Source: Leptofilum sp965223285 (lineage in GTDB: Bacteria; Chloroflexota; Anaerolineae; Promineifilales; Promineifilaceae). From it: a stretch of 64,000 nucleotides of DNA. The stretch covers positions 1 through 64,000 of the forward strand of contig NZ_CBDCWL010000003.1 of assembly GCF_965223285.1 (NCBI RefSeq). Reading direction: 5' to 3'. A model generated the notes under the pieces. It did no database searches, was not told the DNA's origin, and saw nothing but the letters and a program-made list of their open reading frames with translations. The position numbers and the translations under genes were made by a program. Shown in pieces: positions 41,980 through 49,591 of the stretch. Positions within the stretch are counted from its first letter, which is position 1; the number at the start of each line of letters is the position of its first letter.

Positions 41980-43656
41980 TCAGAAAGAAATCTTTTGCGA
42001 TTGTAGACCGCACTCGACAACGCTTTGCCATTCCTTGGATGTCGGCAGAGTCCGCCAGGCCGCATAGCCCTGCCCTTCACCCTCATCAAGCAGGGTGATA
42101 AGCTCATGCGCACGGCCGTTTTCCCACAGATACTCCGCCCATGCCGGCAGCAGCGGCAGCGCCAGACACTTGTTTAGCATGGGATAAAACAGCGGCGGTA
42201 TCGGCTGCGTGCCGTCATCCAGCAGGTAGAAAGGCTGCTCCGGATTCATCTCTTTCAGGCTGGCCTGCTTGTGAATCAGGATGTGGTTGGCCCAGCCGCA
42301 GGGCAGCGTGGCCTGGATTTTTACGTGCTCTTTCATGCCGTCCAGGCGTATCCGCTTGCGGCCCAGCCAGTGCACCTTGCCCCCGCCGACCAGCGCCGCC
42401 CAGTTGGCCTTCACCGACTGCTTGGCCCCCACCATCTCCAGGTAAACCAGCGTTTCGTCCACGCCGTCAATGGCCAGCGCCGGCGTCAATACGGCCAATC
42501 CCTGGGCCAATGACAGCTTGCGGGCGGGGTCGTTTTGGACGCGCACCTCTTTGAGAATCACACGCTGCGCCTCATAGTCGTCACGTTTGGGCCGGAAATG
42601 GTATGGTTGGCACCAGGTCAGCTCCGTCTGATACCCCACCTTTCGCAGCGCCTGGCTGACACGGCCGTCGGCCACCAACTGCTCCGCCTGCCACTCGCTG
42701 GTGGACGCCACGCCGAGGGCGTCCACCACATCCCGCAGCAGCAAGGCCGGCCCCAATTCCGTCATCACCGGCGAAAGAGACGCCAGTTTCTCCTGAAGGT
42801 TTGTTTCCGCTGCCGCCGCCAATGTTACCGGACGCGGTCGGTATTCTCCATCCTGTGGGGTGGGGCGGTAGCCGTGGGCTTGCAGCGTCTCGCTAACGAT
42901 AGTTTGCAGCGCCGGCGCTAATTCATTGCTGTAAAAACCACGGCCGTATGCCCCCAACTGCGCCTGGTAAATCACGCTGCTGACCAACACGGGACGGCCG
43001 TTTTCGCGGCGCAGCAGATCATCCAGGCGGCTGCGGGCGGTTGCCTCATCAACAGGCAGCGGTTTGGTGTAGCTGCCGGTGGCAGTACTGTCATCTTTTT
43101 CCCAACCGTCCTGTGCGGCAATGGCGTCTACCTGGGTTTGAATCAGGCTCTGTTCGGCGGCTGCCAGCTTGCTCCAGTGACGGCCGTATACCGCCAACCC
43201 CGCCTTGTTCCACAGAATCGTGCAGGCGATCTCCTGTCGCGGAAAGCTGCTGCCGGTTCCGGCCAGGGCCAGCTCATCGCGCACCAGGTGGGCATCGACC
43301 GGCGGATATTGGCGGCGATACGCGCCGCGCCGGGCAAAGGGAACGGCCGGAGGCCCCAGCTCCACTTCGCCTCCATAGCCGAGATGGGCGCACGCCTTTT
43401 CCGTCACCTGGCACACCGTCTGGTAGGCGGCTTCAGTCTGAATGCCGTCGGGATACAGAACGGCCGCCACTACCTGCAAGCTCTCATTGCTGGGCAGATA
43501 GACATCCTCGCCGACGGTCATCGTTTCGATGTCATTCAGGCCGTCCAGGATTGCCTGCCGCTTGCCCTCTTTGTCATTGGTGTAGGTCTGCGATTTGCCG
43601 TTGAGGGACAGCGTAAACGTGCTCCCGTCTGCGGCGCAGGTGACAGATTGAATCAT
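41980..43656 (-). CDS. unknown 558-residue protein
   Basis: Soluble protein beginning MIQSVTCAADGSTFTLSLNG. A conserved-looking N-terminal block (VYLPSNESLQVVAAVLYPDG, ELGPPAVPFARRGAYRRQYP) reappears in the unknown protein at 57933-58913 (TYLSYQAVTNTVAAFLFPQG, KLSPPTVPFSEMGLYW), so the two share a domain. The rest has several winged-helix-sized segments. GGAG lies 9 bases before ATG 43656. It lies downstream of radC in the same direction. No catalytic motif seen. Confidence 0.6.
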   Translation of the reverse strand: MIQSVTCAADGSTFTLSLNGKSQTYTNDKEGKRQAILDGLNDIETMTVGEDVYLPSNESLQVVAAVLYPDGIQTEAAYQTVCQVTEKACAHLGYGGEVELGPPAVPFARRGAYRRQYPPVDAHLVRDELALAGTGSSFPRQEIACTILWNKAGLAVYGRHWSKLAAAEQSLIQTQVDAIAAQDGWEKDDSTATGSYTKPLPVDEATARSRLDDLLRRENGRPVLVSSVIYQAQLGAYGRGFYSNELAPALQTIVSETLQAHGYRPTPQDGEYRPRPVTLAAAAETNLQEKLASLSPVMTELGPALLLRDVVDALGVASTSEWQAEQLVADGRVSQALRKVGYQTELTWCQPYHFRPKRDDYEAQRVILKEVRVQNDPARKLSLAQGLAVLTPALAIDGVDETLVYLEMVGAKQSVKANWAALVGGGKVHWLGRKRIRLDGMKEHVKIQATLPCGWANHILIHKQASLKEMNPEQPFYLLDDGTQPIPPLFYPMLNKCLALPLLPAWAEYLWENGRAHELITLLDEGEGQGYAAWRTLPTSKEWQSVVECGLQSQKISF

Positions 43657-43682
43657 GATATTGTGCTCCAAAATGGGGGTGA

Positions 43683-44396
43683 TTAGTCAAAGCCCAAGGA
43701 CCTTTCTTTGAGCGACACAAAGGTACGACCGATGATGATATGATCCAGACATTCGATATCGAGCAGCTTCCCAGCCTGCACGATTTGCCGGGTCACGTTG
43801 ATGTCCTCCGGACTGGGGGACGGGTCGAGTGAAGGGTGGTTATGCGCAACGATGATCGCCGCCGCCGCTGTTTCAATTGCCGGGCGGAAGATTTCGCCGG
43901 TGCGCACCACGCTGGTGTTGAGGCTGCCTTTGTAGATTTCGGTCATCTTCAGCACGCGATTGCGCGTGTCCAGCAGGATCACCCATAAGGCTTCCTGTTC
44001 CAAATGGGCCATGCGCGGCGTCAGCAGCGCCGCGGCATCGGCCGGGCTGGTGACGCGCGGTCGTTCGTCGGCCGGCGGCGCCTGCAAGCGGCGGCTCAAT
44101 TCCAGCATGGCCACCAGGCGGCCGGCCTGTGTCTCACCAATGCCCCGAATGCGCATCAGCTGTTCTTTGCTGGCCCGCGCCAGTTGGTGCAGCGAGCCGC
44201 AGCGGGTCAGGAGTTCATCGGCAATACCCGGCGCTTCAGCCGTGCCCAGGACGAGAGCCAGCAGTTCCGCTGTGGCCAAGGCGTCGCTGCCATGACGGTG
44301 CAGGCGGTATAACGGCCGTTCCTCCAGCGGCAAATCACACAACCGGCGCCGGGTCGGGGAGGGCTGGTGATAGGCGAAAGCCAGTTGGGTAGTCAC
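43683..44396 (-). CDS. radC: RadC-family JAB-domain protein
   Basis: About 237 residues. An N-terminal helix-hairpin-helix region (LMRIRGIGETQAGRLVAMLE) precedes a JAB/MPN-type domain with AHNHPSLDPSPSPED, the H-x-H...S-x-x-D metal motif of RadC. RadC-like proteins are frequent on mobile elements; their biochemical role is unsettled (deubiquitinase-like fold, suspected nuclease or DNA-repair function). The start is GTG 44396, which overlaps the upstream stop (GTGA) and has GGGG 6 bases before it; a TTG at 44408 is less likely. Confidence 0.88.
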   Translation of the reverse strand: MTTQLAFAYHQPSPTRRRLCDLPLEERPLYRLHRHGSDALATAELLALVLGTAEAPGIADELLTRCGSLHQLARASKEQLMRIRGIGETQAGRLVAMLELSRRLQAPPADERPRVTSPADAAALLTPRMAHLEQEALWVILLDTRNRVLKMTEIYKGSLNTSVVRTGEIFRPAIETAAAAIIVAHNHPSLDPSPSPEDINVTRQIVQAGKLLDIECLDHIIIGRTFVSLKERSLGFD

Positions 44397-44872
44397 GACG
44401 TCCCCCAATTAGCCCGTGTCAATCGCGCTTGCAGCCCCTGGGCGATGAAATCATGCTCCACGTAAAGCGTCTCTTCGCGCGCCGGTGGCGCTGTCAGCGC
44501 CTGGTGCAAGCTCTGGCCCAGGGCTGCTTGCAGCGCCAGCAAGGTCAGCAGGATGAGCTGGTTGCGGGGATTGGTCGCCTGCTGCTGCACGTCGGCGATG
44601 GCCTGATACAGTGCGTTGGCCAGCAGATTGAAGGCCGAGCCTTCGAGCAATCCGGGAATGAATTCGAGGCGCAGGTCAATAAACCGGTTCAAGGCCAGAA
44701 CCGGCTGCACCGTCGCCAGCATTTCCGGCTCAAATTCGGCCGCAAACGTCAGGTTTTTGCCTGTGTCTACAGCCAGGACGTTAGTGCGTTCAGGGTGGGG
44801 AATGGCTACATACCATTCCCCCGCCGGCGTCAATTGCACGAGCTTCGTTTGTTTGTAGATAGATTCAGTCAT
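44393..44872 (-). CDS. unknown protein upstream of radC
   Basis: About 159 residues, starting MTESIYKQTKLVQLTPAGEW. The middle includes ALNRFIDLRLEFIPGLLEGS, then a long helical region (LANALYQAIADVQQQATNP) and ends before radC with an overlap. GAGGAG lies upstream of ATG 44872. Part of an overlapping run 45545-43683. No recognised family. Confidence 0.6.
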   Translation of the reverse strand: MTESIYKQTKLVQLTPAGEWYVAIPHPERTNVLAVDTGKNLTFAAEFEPEMLATVQPVLALNRFIDLRLEFIPGLLEGSAFNLLANALYQAIADVQQQATNPRNQLILLTLLALQAALGQSLHQALTAPPAREETLYVEHDFIAQGLQARLTRANWGTS

Positions 44873-45545
44873 GGTCGCACTCCTCGTTGACGGGCACCAG
44901 TACAGCCCAGGTGCGCGGACTGTCAATCCAGATTTGGGCATGGGGAATGTGAGCCAGTAGCCGTTTGGCCCGCCACTTGGGCCGTAACTTGCGGGCTATC
45001 ACGCGAAAAAGACCTGTGTGGGGATCGCCGACCAGATCGCCAGGCCGGGCGTTGTCCCAGGTCAGAATAGGCGCTTCGCCATTGGCATAGCCTTCAGATT
45101 CCAGGACGTACAGCATGGCGTTCCGTGCCTGACCAACAGCGGTCATGATCTGGTGGGTATCGGCCTGCCCCAAAACTGCATCCAGCTGCCGGTAGGCTGT
45201 AGCTAACCGGTGGTGCGGCCGAACAGCTCTGGGGTGGTACTTCTGAAAGCCGACGCTTTCAACGACAAACATGTTGCCCTGCTCATCACTTCGACCTGGC
45301 TCAGTGCAGGCTTCCAGATTGTCCCCCACCGAGGTGCTGCGCACGTGCAGCAGCACGTCGTCGTTATCCCACCACGGCCGTGCCACATGCTGCGTTTGCC
45401 GAAAAGCAATTTCCAAGGCCTGCTCGGCCGACATCTCTGCGGGCATCTGCACCGTCGCCACCGGGCGGACCGGGGGCACAATGTCGCTGTGACGGCCACG
45501 ATATTCAAGAAAACGAGGATTGTGATATACCTTAATTTGGGGCAT
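44865..45545 (-). CDS. unknown protein with plasmid-type N-terminus
   Basis: 226 residues. It starts MPQIKVYHNPRFLEYRGRHS; similar short starts occur in genes of PRTRC-type plasmids (recalled, not checked). The remainder has MSAEQALEIAFRQTQHV and WDNARPGDLVGDPHTGLFRV, the latter an Hint/beta-barrel-like turn. GGAGG precedes ATG 45545. The 5' leader can fold into a nested hairpin (45569-45618). It overlaps the next gene. Function unknown. Confidence 0.6.
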   Translation of the reverse strand: MPQIKVYHNPRFLEYRGRHSDIVPPVRPVATVQMPAEMSAEQALEIAFRQTQHVARPWWDNDDVLLHVRSTSVGDNLEACTEPGRSDEQGNMFVVESVGFQKYHPRAVRPHHRLATAYRQLDAVLGQADTHQIMTAVGQARNAMLYVLESEGYANGEAPILTWDNARPGDLVGDPHTGLFRVIARKLRPKWRAKRLLAHIPHAQIWIDSPRTWAVLVPVNEECDHD

Positions 45546-45568
45546 AGGCGACCTCCAACACTTGCAAT

Positions 45569-45618
45569 GGGATGTGATTGGGGCGACCTGGAACCATTGC
45601 CCAGGTCAGCCTCATCCC
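45569..45618 (-). promoter_or_regulatory. structured 5' leader, possible cis-regulatory RNA
   Basis: On the minus strand an outer stem GGGATG/CATCCC encloses an inner stem GACCTGG/CCAGGTC (7 bp, 9-base loop), with an asymmetric internal loop. It lies about 24 bases upstream of the start at 45545. The layout suits a translational control element; no known riboswitch recognised. Confidence 0.35.
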
Positions 45619-45761
45619 ATGAGCGGCGTTAGCCGCCCCATGCACGTTGCCATTATGGGGTATAATTGTGGTTATCCACCGCCATAGCCTGTACTGGCGG
45701 CATAGAAATTTGAGGGGCGTGAACCGGACCTTTCTTGCAGAGGGGAAACAGGTTCAAAACA

Positions 45762-45784
45762 AAAGCTCGGCTTGGCCGGGCTTT
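45762..45784. terminator. bidirectional intrinsic terminator
   Basis: AAAGCTCGGC-TTG-GCCGGGCTTT forms a stem with one wobble; T-runs follow on both strands. It separates the gene at 45797-46075 from 44865-45545. Confidence 0.75.
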
Positions 45785-45796
45785 TGTCATTTATGG

Positions 45797-46075
45797 TTAG
45801 CCGACCTGATATTTCATTGCCAGGTTCATGCACACTGGGGGCGACCACTCCGCTGGAAACATCCAGAGATGGTAGACATGCGCATCATCAACTAACTGCT
45901 CTGCCGGTGGATACAACTCAATCGCCCAGCGGTCAGGATACACGTCGGCGAATGTCCGCCAAACTTGCTGCCAATTCAAGCGTCTGTAATCCGGCGTATA
46001 CACCTTCAAATAGGTCACGGGGCCACAGTGTGCTGTATGAAAGGTTTCAACTGTTTGTACCAATGCGTTCGTCAT
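45797..46075 (-). CDS. small DUF7694-like protein
   Basis: About 92 residues. RRLNWQQVWRTFADVYPDRW followed by AIELYPPAEQLVDDAHVYHL and WMF resembles a family of small phage/plasmid proteins with the EIYPP...HLW pattern (I recall DUF7694, unverified). GGGAGG precedes ATG 46075. Terminator directly downstream. Function unknown. Confidence 0.6.
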   Translation of the reverse strand: MTNALVQTVETFHTAHCGPVTYLKVYTPDYRRLNWQQVWRTFADVYPDRWAIELYPPAEQLVDDAHVYHLWMFPAEWSPPVCMNLAMKYQVG

Positions 46076-46090
46076 CAAAACCTCCCGGCG

Positions 46091-46534
46091 TCAATGTTGC
46101 CGCTGGACCTCTGCCACAGCAGGATCTGCCTTCCAGGTAGCCCGCAACGGCCGTATCTCCCCCAAATCAATTACACCCGCAGCACACACCTTGAATCCTT
46201 TTTCAGCCGCCGCTGCTTGCAGCGTTGTGATGACACGCTCCTTCAGCGCCGCAGCCTGTTCCCAGGCGGCGTCATATTTCTGCCAGGTGGGATCGCCTTC
46301 GCGACGGCCGTTGTACAGCTGCACCGTCGCCACCGGCAGGTAACAAGCGAGAATGTGTTCATCGCAGTTAATCGTGCGGACGTGGACGCCCACGCTGACC
46401 TGACGCAGATCAGGAATTTGGGCGGAGACGCCTTCAATGATTTCCAGCACCACAACCCGCACCACCTGACCGGGAACGAAAGGCTCGGCCATAAATTCTT
46501 CCAATTGGCCAAATTGAATCACCTGTTTGGTCAT
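46091..46534 (-). CDS. unknown 147-residue protein
   Basis: Starts MTKQVIQFGQLEEFMAEPFV. The first half is strand-rich (VRVVVLEIIEGVSAQIPD, VSVGVHVRTINCDEHILACY); the second half is a helix (WEQAAALKERVITTLQAAAA). GGAGG lies 5 bases before ATG 46534. It precedes 45797-46075 by about 15 bp and is probably cotranscribed with it. No family recognised. Confidence 0.6.
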   Translation of the reverse strand: MTKQVIQFGQLEEFMAEPFVPGQVVRVVVLEIIEGVSAQIPDLRQVSVGVHVRTINCDEHILACYLPVATVQLYNGRREGDPTWQKYDAAWEQAAALKERVITTLQAAAAEKGFKVCAAGVIDLGEIRPLRATWKADPAVAEVQRQH

Positions 46535-46554
46535 GGGATCCTCCTTACCTGGCA

Positions 46555-46582
46555 AACAAAAACGCCGGCAAAATGCCGGCGT
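46555..46582 (-). terminator. intrinsic terminator
   Basis: ACGCCGGCA-AAA-TGCCGGCGT (9-bp perfect stem) with TTTTTGTTT on the minus strand. It ends the 46617-46982 transcript. Confidence 0.8.
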
Positions 46583-46616
46583 CTTCCTATTTATATGGTG
46601 TTGCGTAATGAGGCCG

Positions 46617-46982
46617 CTAATCGCCCGTTATCAAAGGCGCAAACAGCGCAGCTGCTAGATTGTCGCGTTGGCTCGCCAGCCAGTCGTCGATCTCTTCCAG
46701 GATTTCTTCCCGGCTCACTGCGCAGATGGAAACGCCACGCTGGTAGATATCCAGCGCGCCAAAAGTGGCCTGTGACAGCCATTGGATCCGCTGCTGATCC
46801 TCAATGGTATGCAGTTCATGATACGCCCGCTGCTGGATAGCCAGCAGCTCGGTAACCAGGCCGGGATAATTGCGAAAACGATCCCGCACCGGCCGGATGA
46901 AATACCGGCCGGATTGGGGATGCCGCCAATGGCCGTAACGGGTATGCAGCAGAGTTGCGCCTAACAATTTCGGTTCGTTCAT
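46617..46982 (-). CDS. unknown 121-residue protein
   Basis: Starts MNEPKLLGATLLHTRYGHWR, followed by a basic region (GRYFIRPVRDRFRNYPGLVT) and two helices (ELLAIQQRAYHELHTIEDQQ and EEILEEIDDWLASQRDNLAA). ATG 46982 or 46985; AGGAAGG lies immediately upstream. A longer frame from 47102 runs over the next gene and is not supported. Function unknown. Confidence 0.55.
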   Translation of the reverse strand: MNEPKLLGATLLHTRYGHWRHPQSGRYFIRPVRDRFRNYPGLVTELLAIQQRAYHELHTIEDQQRIQWLSQATFGALDIYQRGVSICAVSREEILEEIDDWLASQRDNLAAALFAPLITGD

Positions 46983-46990
46983 CATCCTTC

Positions 46991-47356
46991 CTAAGGTCCG
47001 CAACCGACGTAAAGCCCCTTGATCATCTCCAGCCAGTAGCTGTCTTCCGGACCGCTGACCTGCACGCCGGTCACCTTTAACGCCCGGCGCAGGTAACGCC
47101 AATCGACCAGCCTTTCGCCAACACCCTCACGCATAAAGGTTTCCGCTTTCGCGATTTCGGTGTTTAACTTTTCCAGGTCAATCTTGCGACACCATTCATT
47201 AGGATCAGGTGGCATTACCTGACGAATAGATTGAATGCCGGTCAACGGCAGGCTAACCTGGTGTCCGCTGGCCATCAAAACCGCGATGAACAGCAGGAGT
47301 AAAGCCAGAATCAGTACCGGGATGGTCCACTTGTGACGGGTCTGTGATTGTTCCAT
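46991..47356 (-). CDS. single-span membrane protein
   Basis: About 121 residues. A basic start (MEQSQTRHKW) leads into one hydrophobic helix (IPVLILALLLLFIAVLMAS) and an outward-facing domain of about 85 residues with PPDPNEWCRKIDLEKLNTEI. The topology is inside-out anchored. GGAGG precedes ATG 47356. First gene after the cargo boundary at 47.4-47.5 kb. Unknown function. Confidence 0.65.
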   Translation of the reverse strand: MEQSQTRHKWTIPVLILALLLLFIAVLMASGHQVSLPLTGIQSIRQVMPPDPNEWCRKIDLEKLNTEIAKAETFMREGVGERLVDWRYLRRALKVTGVQVSGPEDSYWLEMIKGLYVGCGP

Positions 47357-47450
47357 AGTATACCTCCATTTAGAACATTTGTGCATAATTCGCACCATCA
47401 AGCCTGTTAAGGCCTAGTGCCACTACCTCCCATCACCACAGTGAGAAATA

Positions 47451-47480
47451 AAAACGCCGGTCGTTATGACCGGCGCTTGT
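47451..47480. terminator. bidirectional intrinsic terminator
   Basis: CGCCGGTC-GTTAT-GACCGGCG (8-bp perfect stem), with TTTT tracts on both sides. It separates the minus-strand backbone from the plus-strand cargo genes. Confidence 0.75.
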
Positions 47481-47503
47481 TTTCAGGATCATTTGTCGCT
47501 ACT

Positions 47504-47542
47504 TTCTAGCAACGTTAGAATATTAGCTCATTAGTGCTAGAA
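47504..47542 (+). promoter_or_regulatory. inverted repeat upstream of cargo operon 3
   Basis: TTCTAGCA (47504-47511) and TGCTAGAA (47535-47542) are perfect inverted repeats 23 bp apart, in the leader of the helical-repeat gene; AAGGAG overlaps the right arm. Possible operator that also masks the ribosome-binding site. Confidence 0.45.
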
Positions 47543-47559
47543 GGAGTGATAAGCTTATT

Positions 47560-49590
47560 ATGGTTGGACTATCAGTAAACGAACATGCCTATTCACAAAA
47601 TAAAAGCCTCTGGGAACGATTAACTATTCAAGAACAAAAACAAATGCTTCTCGTTGCTTCAAAAGTTTGGAACAATCCTGAAGGGTCAATAGACAATAAT
47701 TTATCTGATGAAACTCTTGCTGAATTACAAGGTAAAGAAGTTCTCAGTCGAGACCAGGAAGGAACCTGGCAATTTGCCTTACCACAGTTGTTATCTTTTG
47801 TTCAGGCGCACAACCATATTCGTTCACAGCAACTCCACACATTATCATCTGATAAGGTCTTACAAAATCTGCAGCAGTTAACTTCCTCAATGGATGCTAT
47901 ATCCTCTCGCGAGTGGAGGAATCTGACCAGCTTCGTCATTGCCCATCTTGTAAATGAATATAAGCAAGCACATTTACCAATGCGGTTTGTAGCAAACAAC
48001 ATACCCTCAAAGGATTTTTGGCAAATTTACACTCCTCTTTGCACGATATTGCCGTTTCTTGAGTTAGATGCCACTTATTTTGCCTCCCTTCTTGAAACTA
48101 TAGCCATCCGCGCACAAGATGACATGATGAAATTCAGGGTGTTTGCAGCCGCCGAACAATTGGGAAACCTAAAACCTAACACAGCCTTTCAATTACTTGA
48201 CGCTTTTATTGAATCCCCAAACCCTATAACAGGGAATTTTCTTCACCGAATCATGATAGGAATTGCAAAGAGTTCCCCCGCCAATCTTGATAAAATTCTC
48301 GCGACAAGCGAAGAATGGTTACATTCTACAAAGCCAACATTCCACCAATCAGCAATTCATTGTATGCTGGGTTTAATTTTAGAAGGCAATTTAGAGACAG
48401 ATCGGTTGTTAGCAAACATAGATTCACTCAGTGATAGCTTGGAGGAAGGTGTAGCCCATGCCGTCGCTGTCACGCTTGCTGAGCTTGGAGTCAGGTTTGA
48501 GGAACACCGATCCGGTTGTTTTGATAGGCTAATAAATTTAAAACAACGACATCCAATTAGTGAAGTCTCTCATGGGATAGCTGTAGGATTATTAGGAAAG
48601 AACGAAGATAGTGGGGCTTTGAAATATAAACTTGACTGCTTATCTTTGCTTACAGATGTTCCAATATCAGATAAAAACACAATCCAGCGAATCGCATCGC
48701 TATTGCATCCACTTCACCCCCACAATGTGTGGCAATTTCTTGAAGCATGGGTGACGCAACACGAACTTAACGAATCCATTACTGCCGACGATATGTTTTC
48801 ATACATAATCAAAGAAGCTCACAGACGTGATCCAGATTTGAGCAAGCGTGTTGTGACGTATTGGTTTTCATCCTCAAACTTACAGCTAGTGGAAGAAGGG
48901 CGCTTGATCCTTCAGGAACTATCCTTGGAAAGCTTCGCTCCTGATGTTATACAAAATCTCTCACCGAAGAAAATTATCTATATCACAGAGAAACTGCTTG
49001 TATGGCCTCCAATGGGATTACAGTTATTACAGTTGCTATATAGCATTTTGCAAAACGTTTCTGAGCTTGAGAATCTAGCCGATTATTTTTTAGGAATCTT
49101 AGAGGAAATTGCTTGGAATATTCCTGGCAGTACTCAAGAATTTTTAAACCAAACTCTCAGGGAAGATGATGATAATATTGTCACCCAATTATTAGGTAAT
49201 GTCTCTGAAAAACTCCAAAACTACCAGAAACAGCGTAAAGACGTATTTGTTCCAGAATTAACACCTTCTCGCGGCAGAACCCGACAATATATTGAGCATC
49301 ACAACAAACAAATGCAAAAGGTTCAAAAAGCAGCTTTTGATGAACGTGGAGGGTTACTGAGTCTTGTGCACCATGTAGACATTGCTAGGGGAGATCGCTC
49401 ATTTCATATGAATGTTCTTCACCCAGACTCCTCACAAAGAAGAACATTTAGCGTGCCATCAGGCTTTGGGCACTTTGAACACAGCATTGAACTACCTCGA
49501 GATGAACTGCTTGACCCAGAAGCTGCCGCCTGGCGTCGTTTGCGAAGAAAGAATTTAAAGTTGGAAGATATTCAAATTGGAACTGAATAA
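47560..49590 (+). CDS. large helical-repeat-like protein of a two-gene cargo locus
   Basis: 676 residues, almost entirely helical: an N-terminal winged-helix-like part (LWERLTIQEQKQMLLVASKV, EVLSRDQEGTWQFALPQLLS), then serial helix pairs of HEAT/ARM style (AAAEQLGNLKPNTAFQLLDA, GLILEGNLETDRLLANIDSL, VAHAVAVTLAELGVRFEEHR), ending in a basic C-terminus (PEAAAWRRLRRKNLKLEDI). No catalytic motif. AAGGAG lies upstream of ATG 47560. It lies directly before the nuclease-like gene (1 bp gap), so the two work together; this one could sense or scaffold. AT-rich, lacks the ACGGCCGT octamer. Confidence 0.55.
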   Translation: MVGLSVNEHAYSQNKSLWERLTIQEQKQMLLVASKVWNNPEGSIDNNLSDETLAELQGKEVLSRDQEGTWQFALPQLLSFVQAHNHIRSQQLHTLSSDKVLQNLQQLTSSMDAISSREWRNLTSFVIAHLVNEYKQAHLPMRFVANNIPSKDFWQIYTPLCTILPFLELDATYFASLLETIAIRAQDDMMKFRVFAAAEQLGNLKPNTAFQLLDAFIESPNPITGNFLHRIMIGIAKSSPANLDKILATSEEWLHSTKPTFHQSAIHCMLGLILEGNLETDRLLANIDSLSDSLEEGVAHAVAVTLAELGVRFEEHRSGCFDRLINLKQRHPISEVSHGIAVGLLGKNEDSGALKYKLDCLSLLTDVPISDKNTIQRIASLLHPLHPHNVWQFLEAWVTQHELNESITADDMFSYIIKEAHRRDPDLSKRVVTYWFSSSNLQLVEEGRLILQELSLESFAPDVIQNLSPKKIIYITEKLLVWPPMGLQLLQLLYSILQNVSELENLADYFLGILEEIAWNIPGSTQEFLNQTLREDDDNIVTQLLGNVSEKLQNYQKQRKDVFVPELTPSRGRTRQYIEHHNKQMQKVQKAAFDERGGLLSLVHHVDIARGDRSFHMNVLHPDSSQRRTFSVPSGFGHFEHSIELPRDELLDPEAAAWRRLRRKNLKLEDIQIGTE

Positions 49591-49591
49591 C

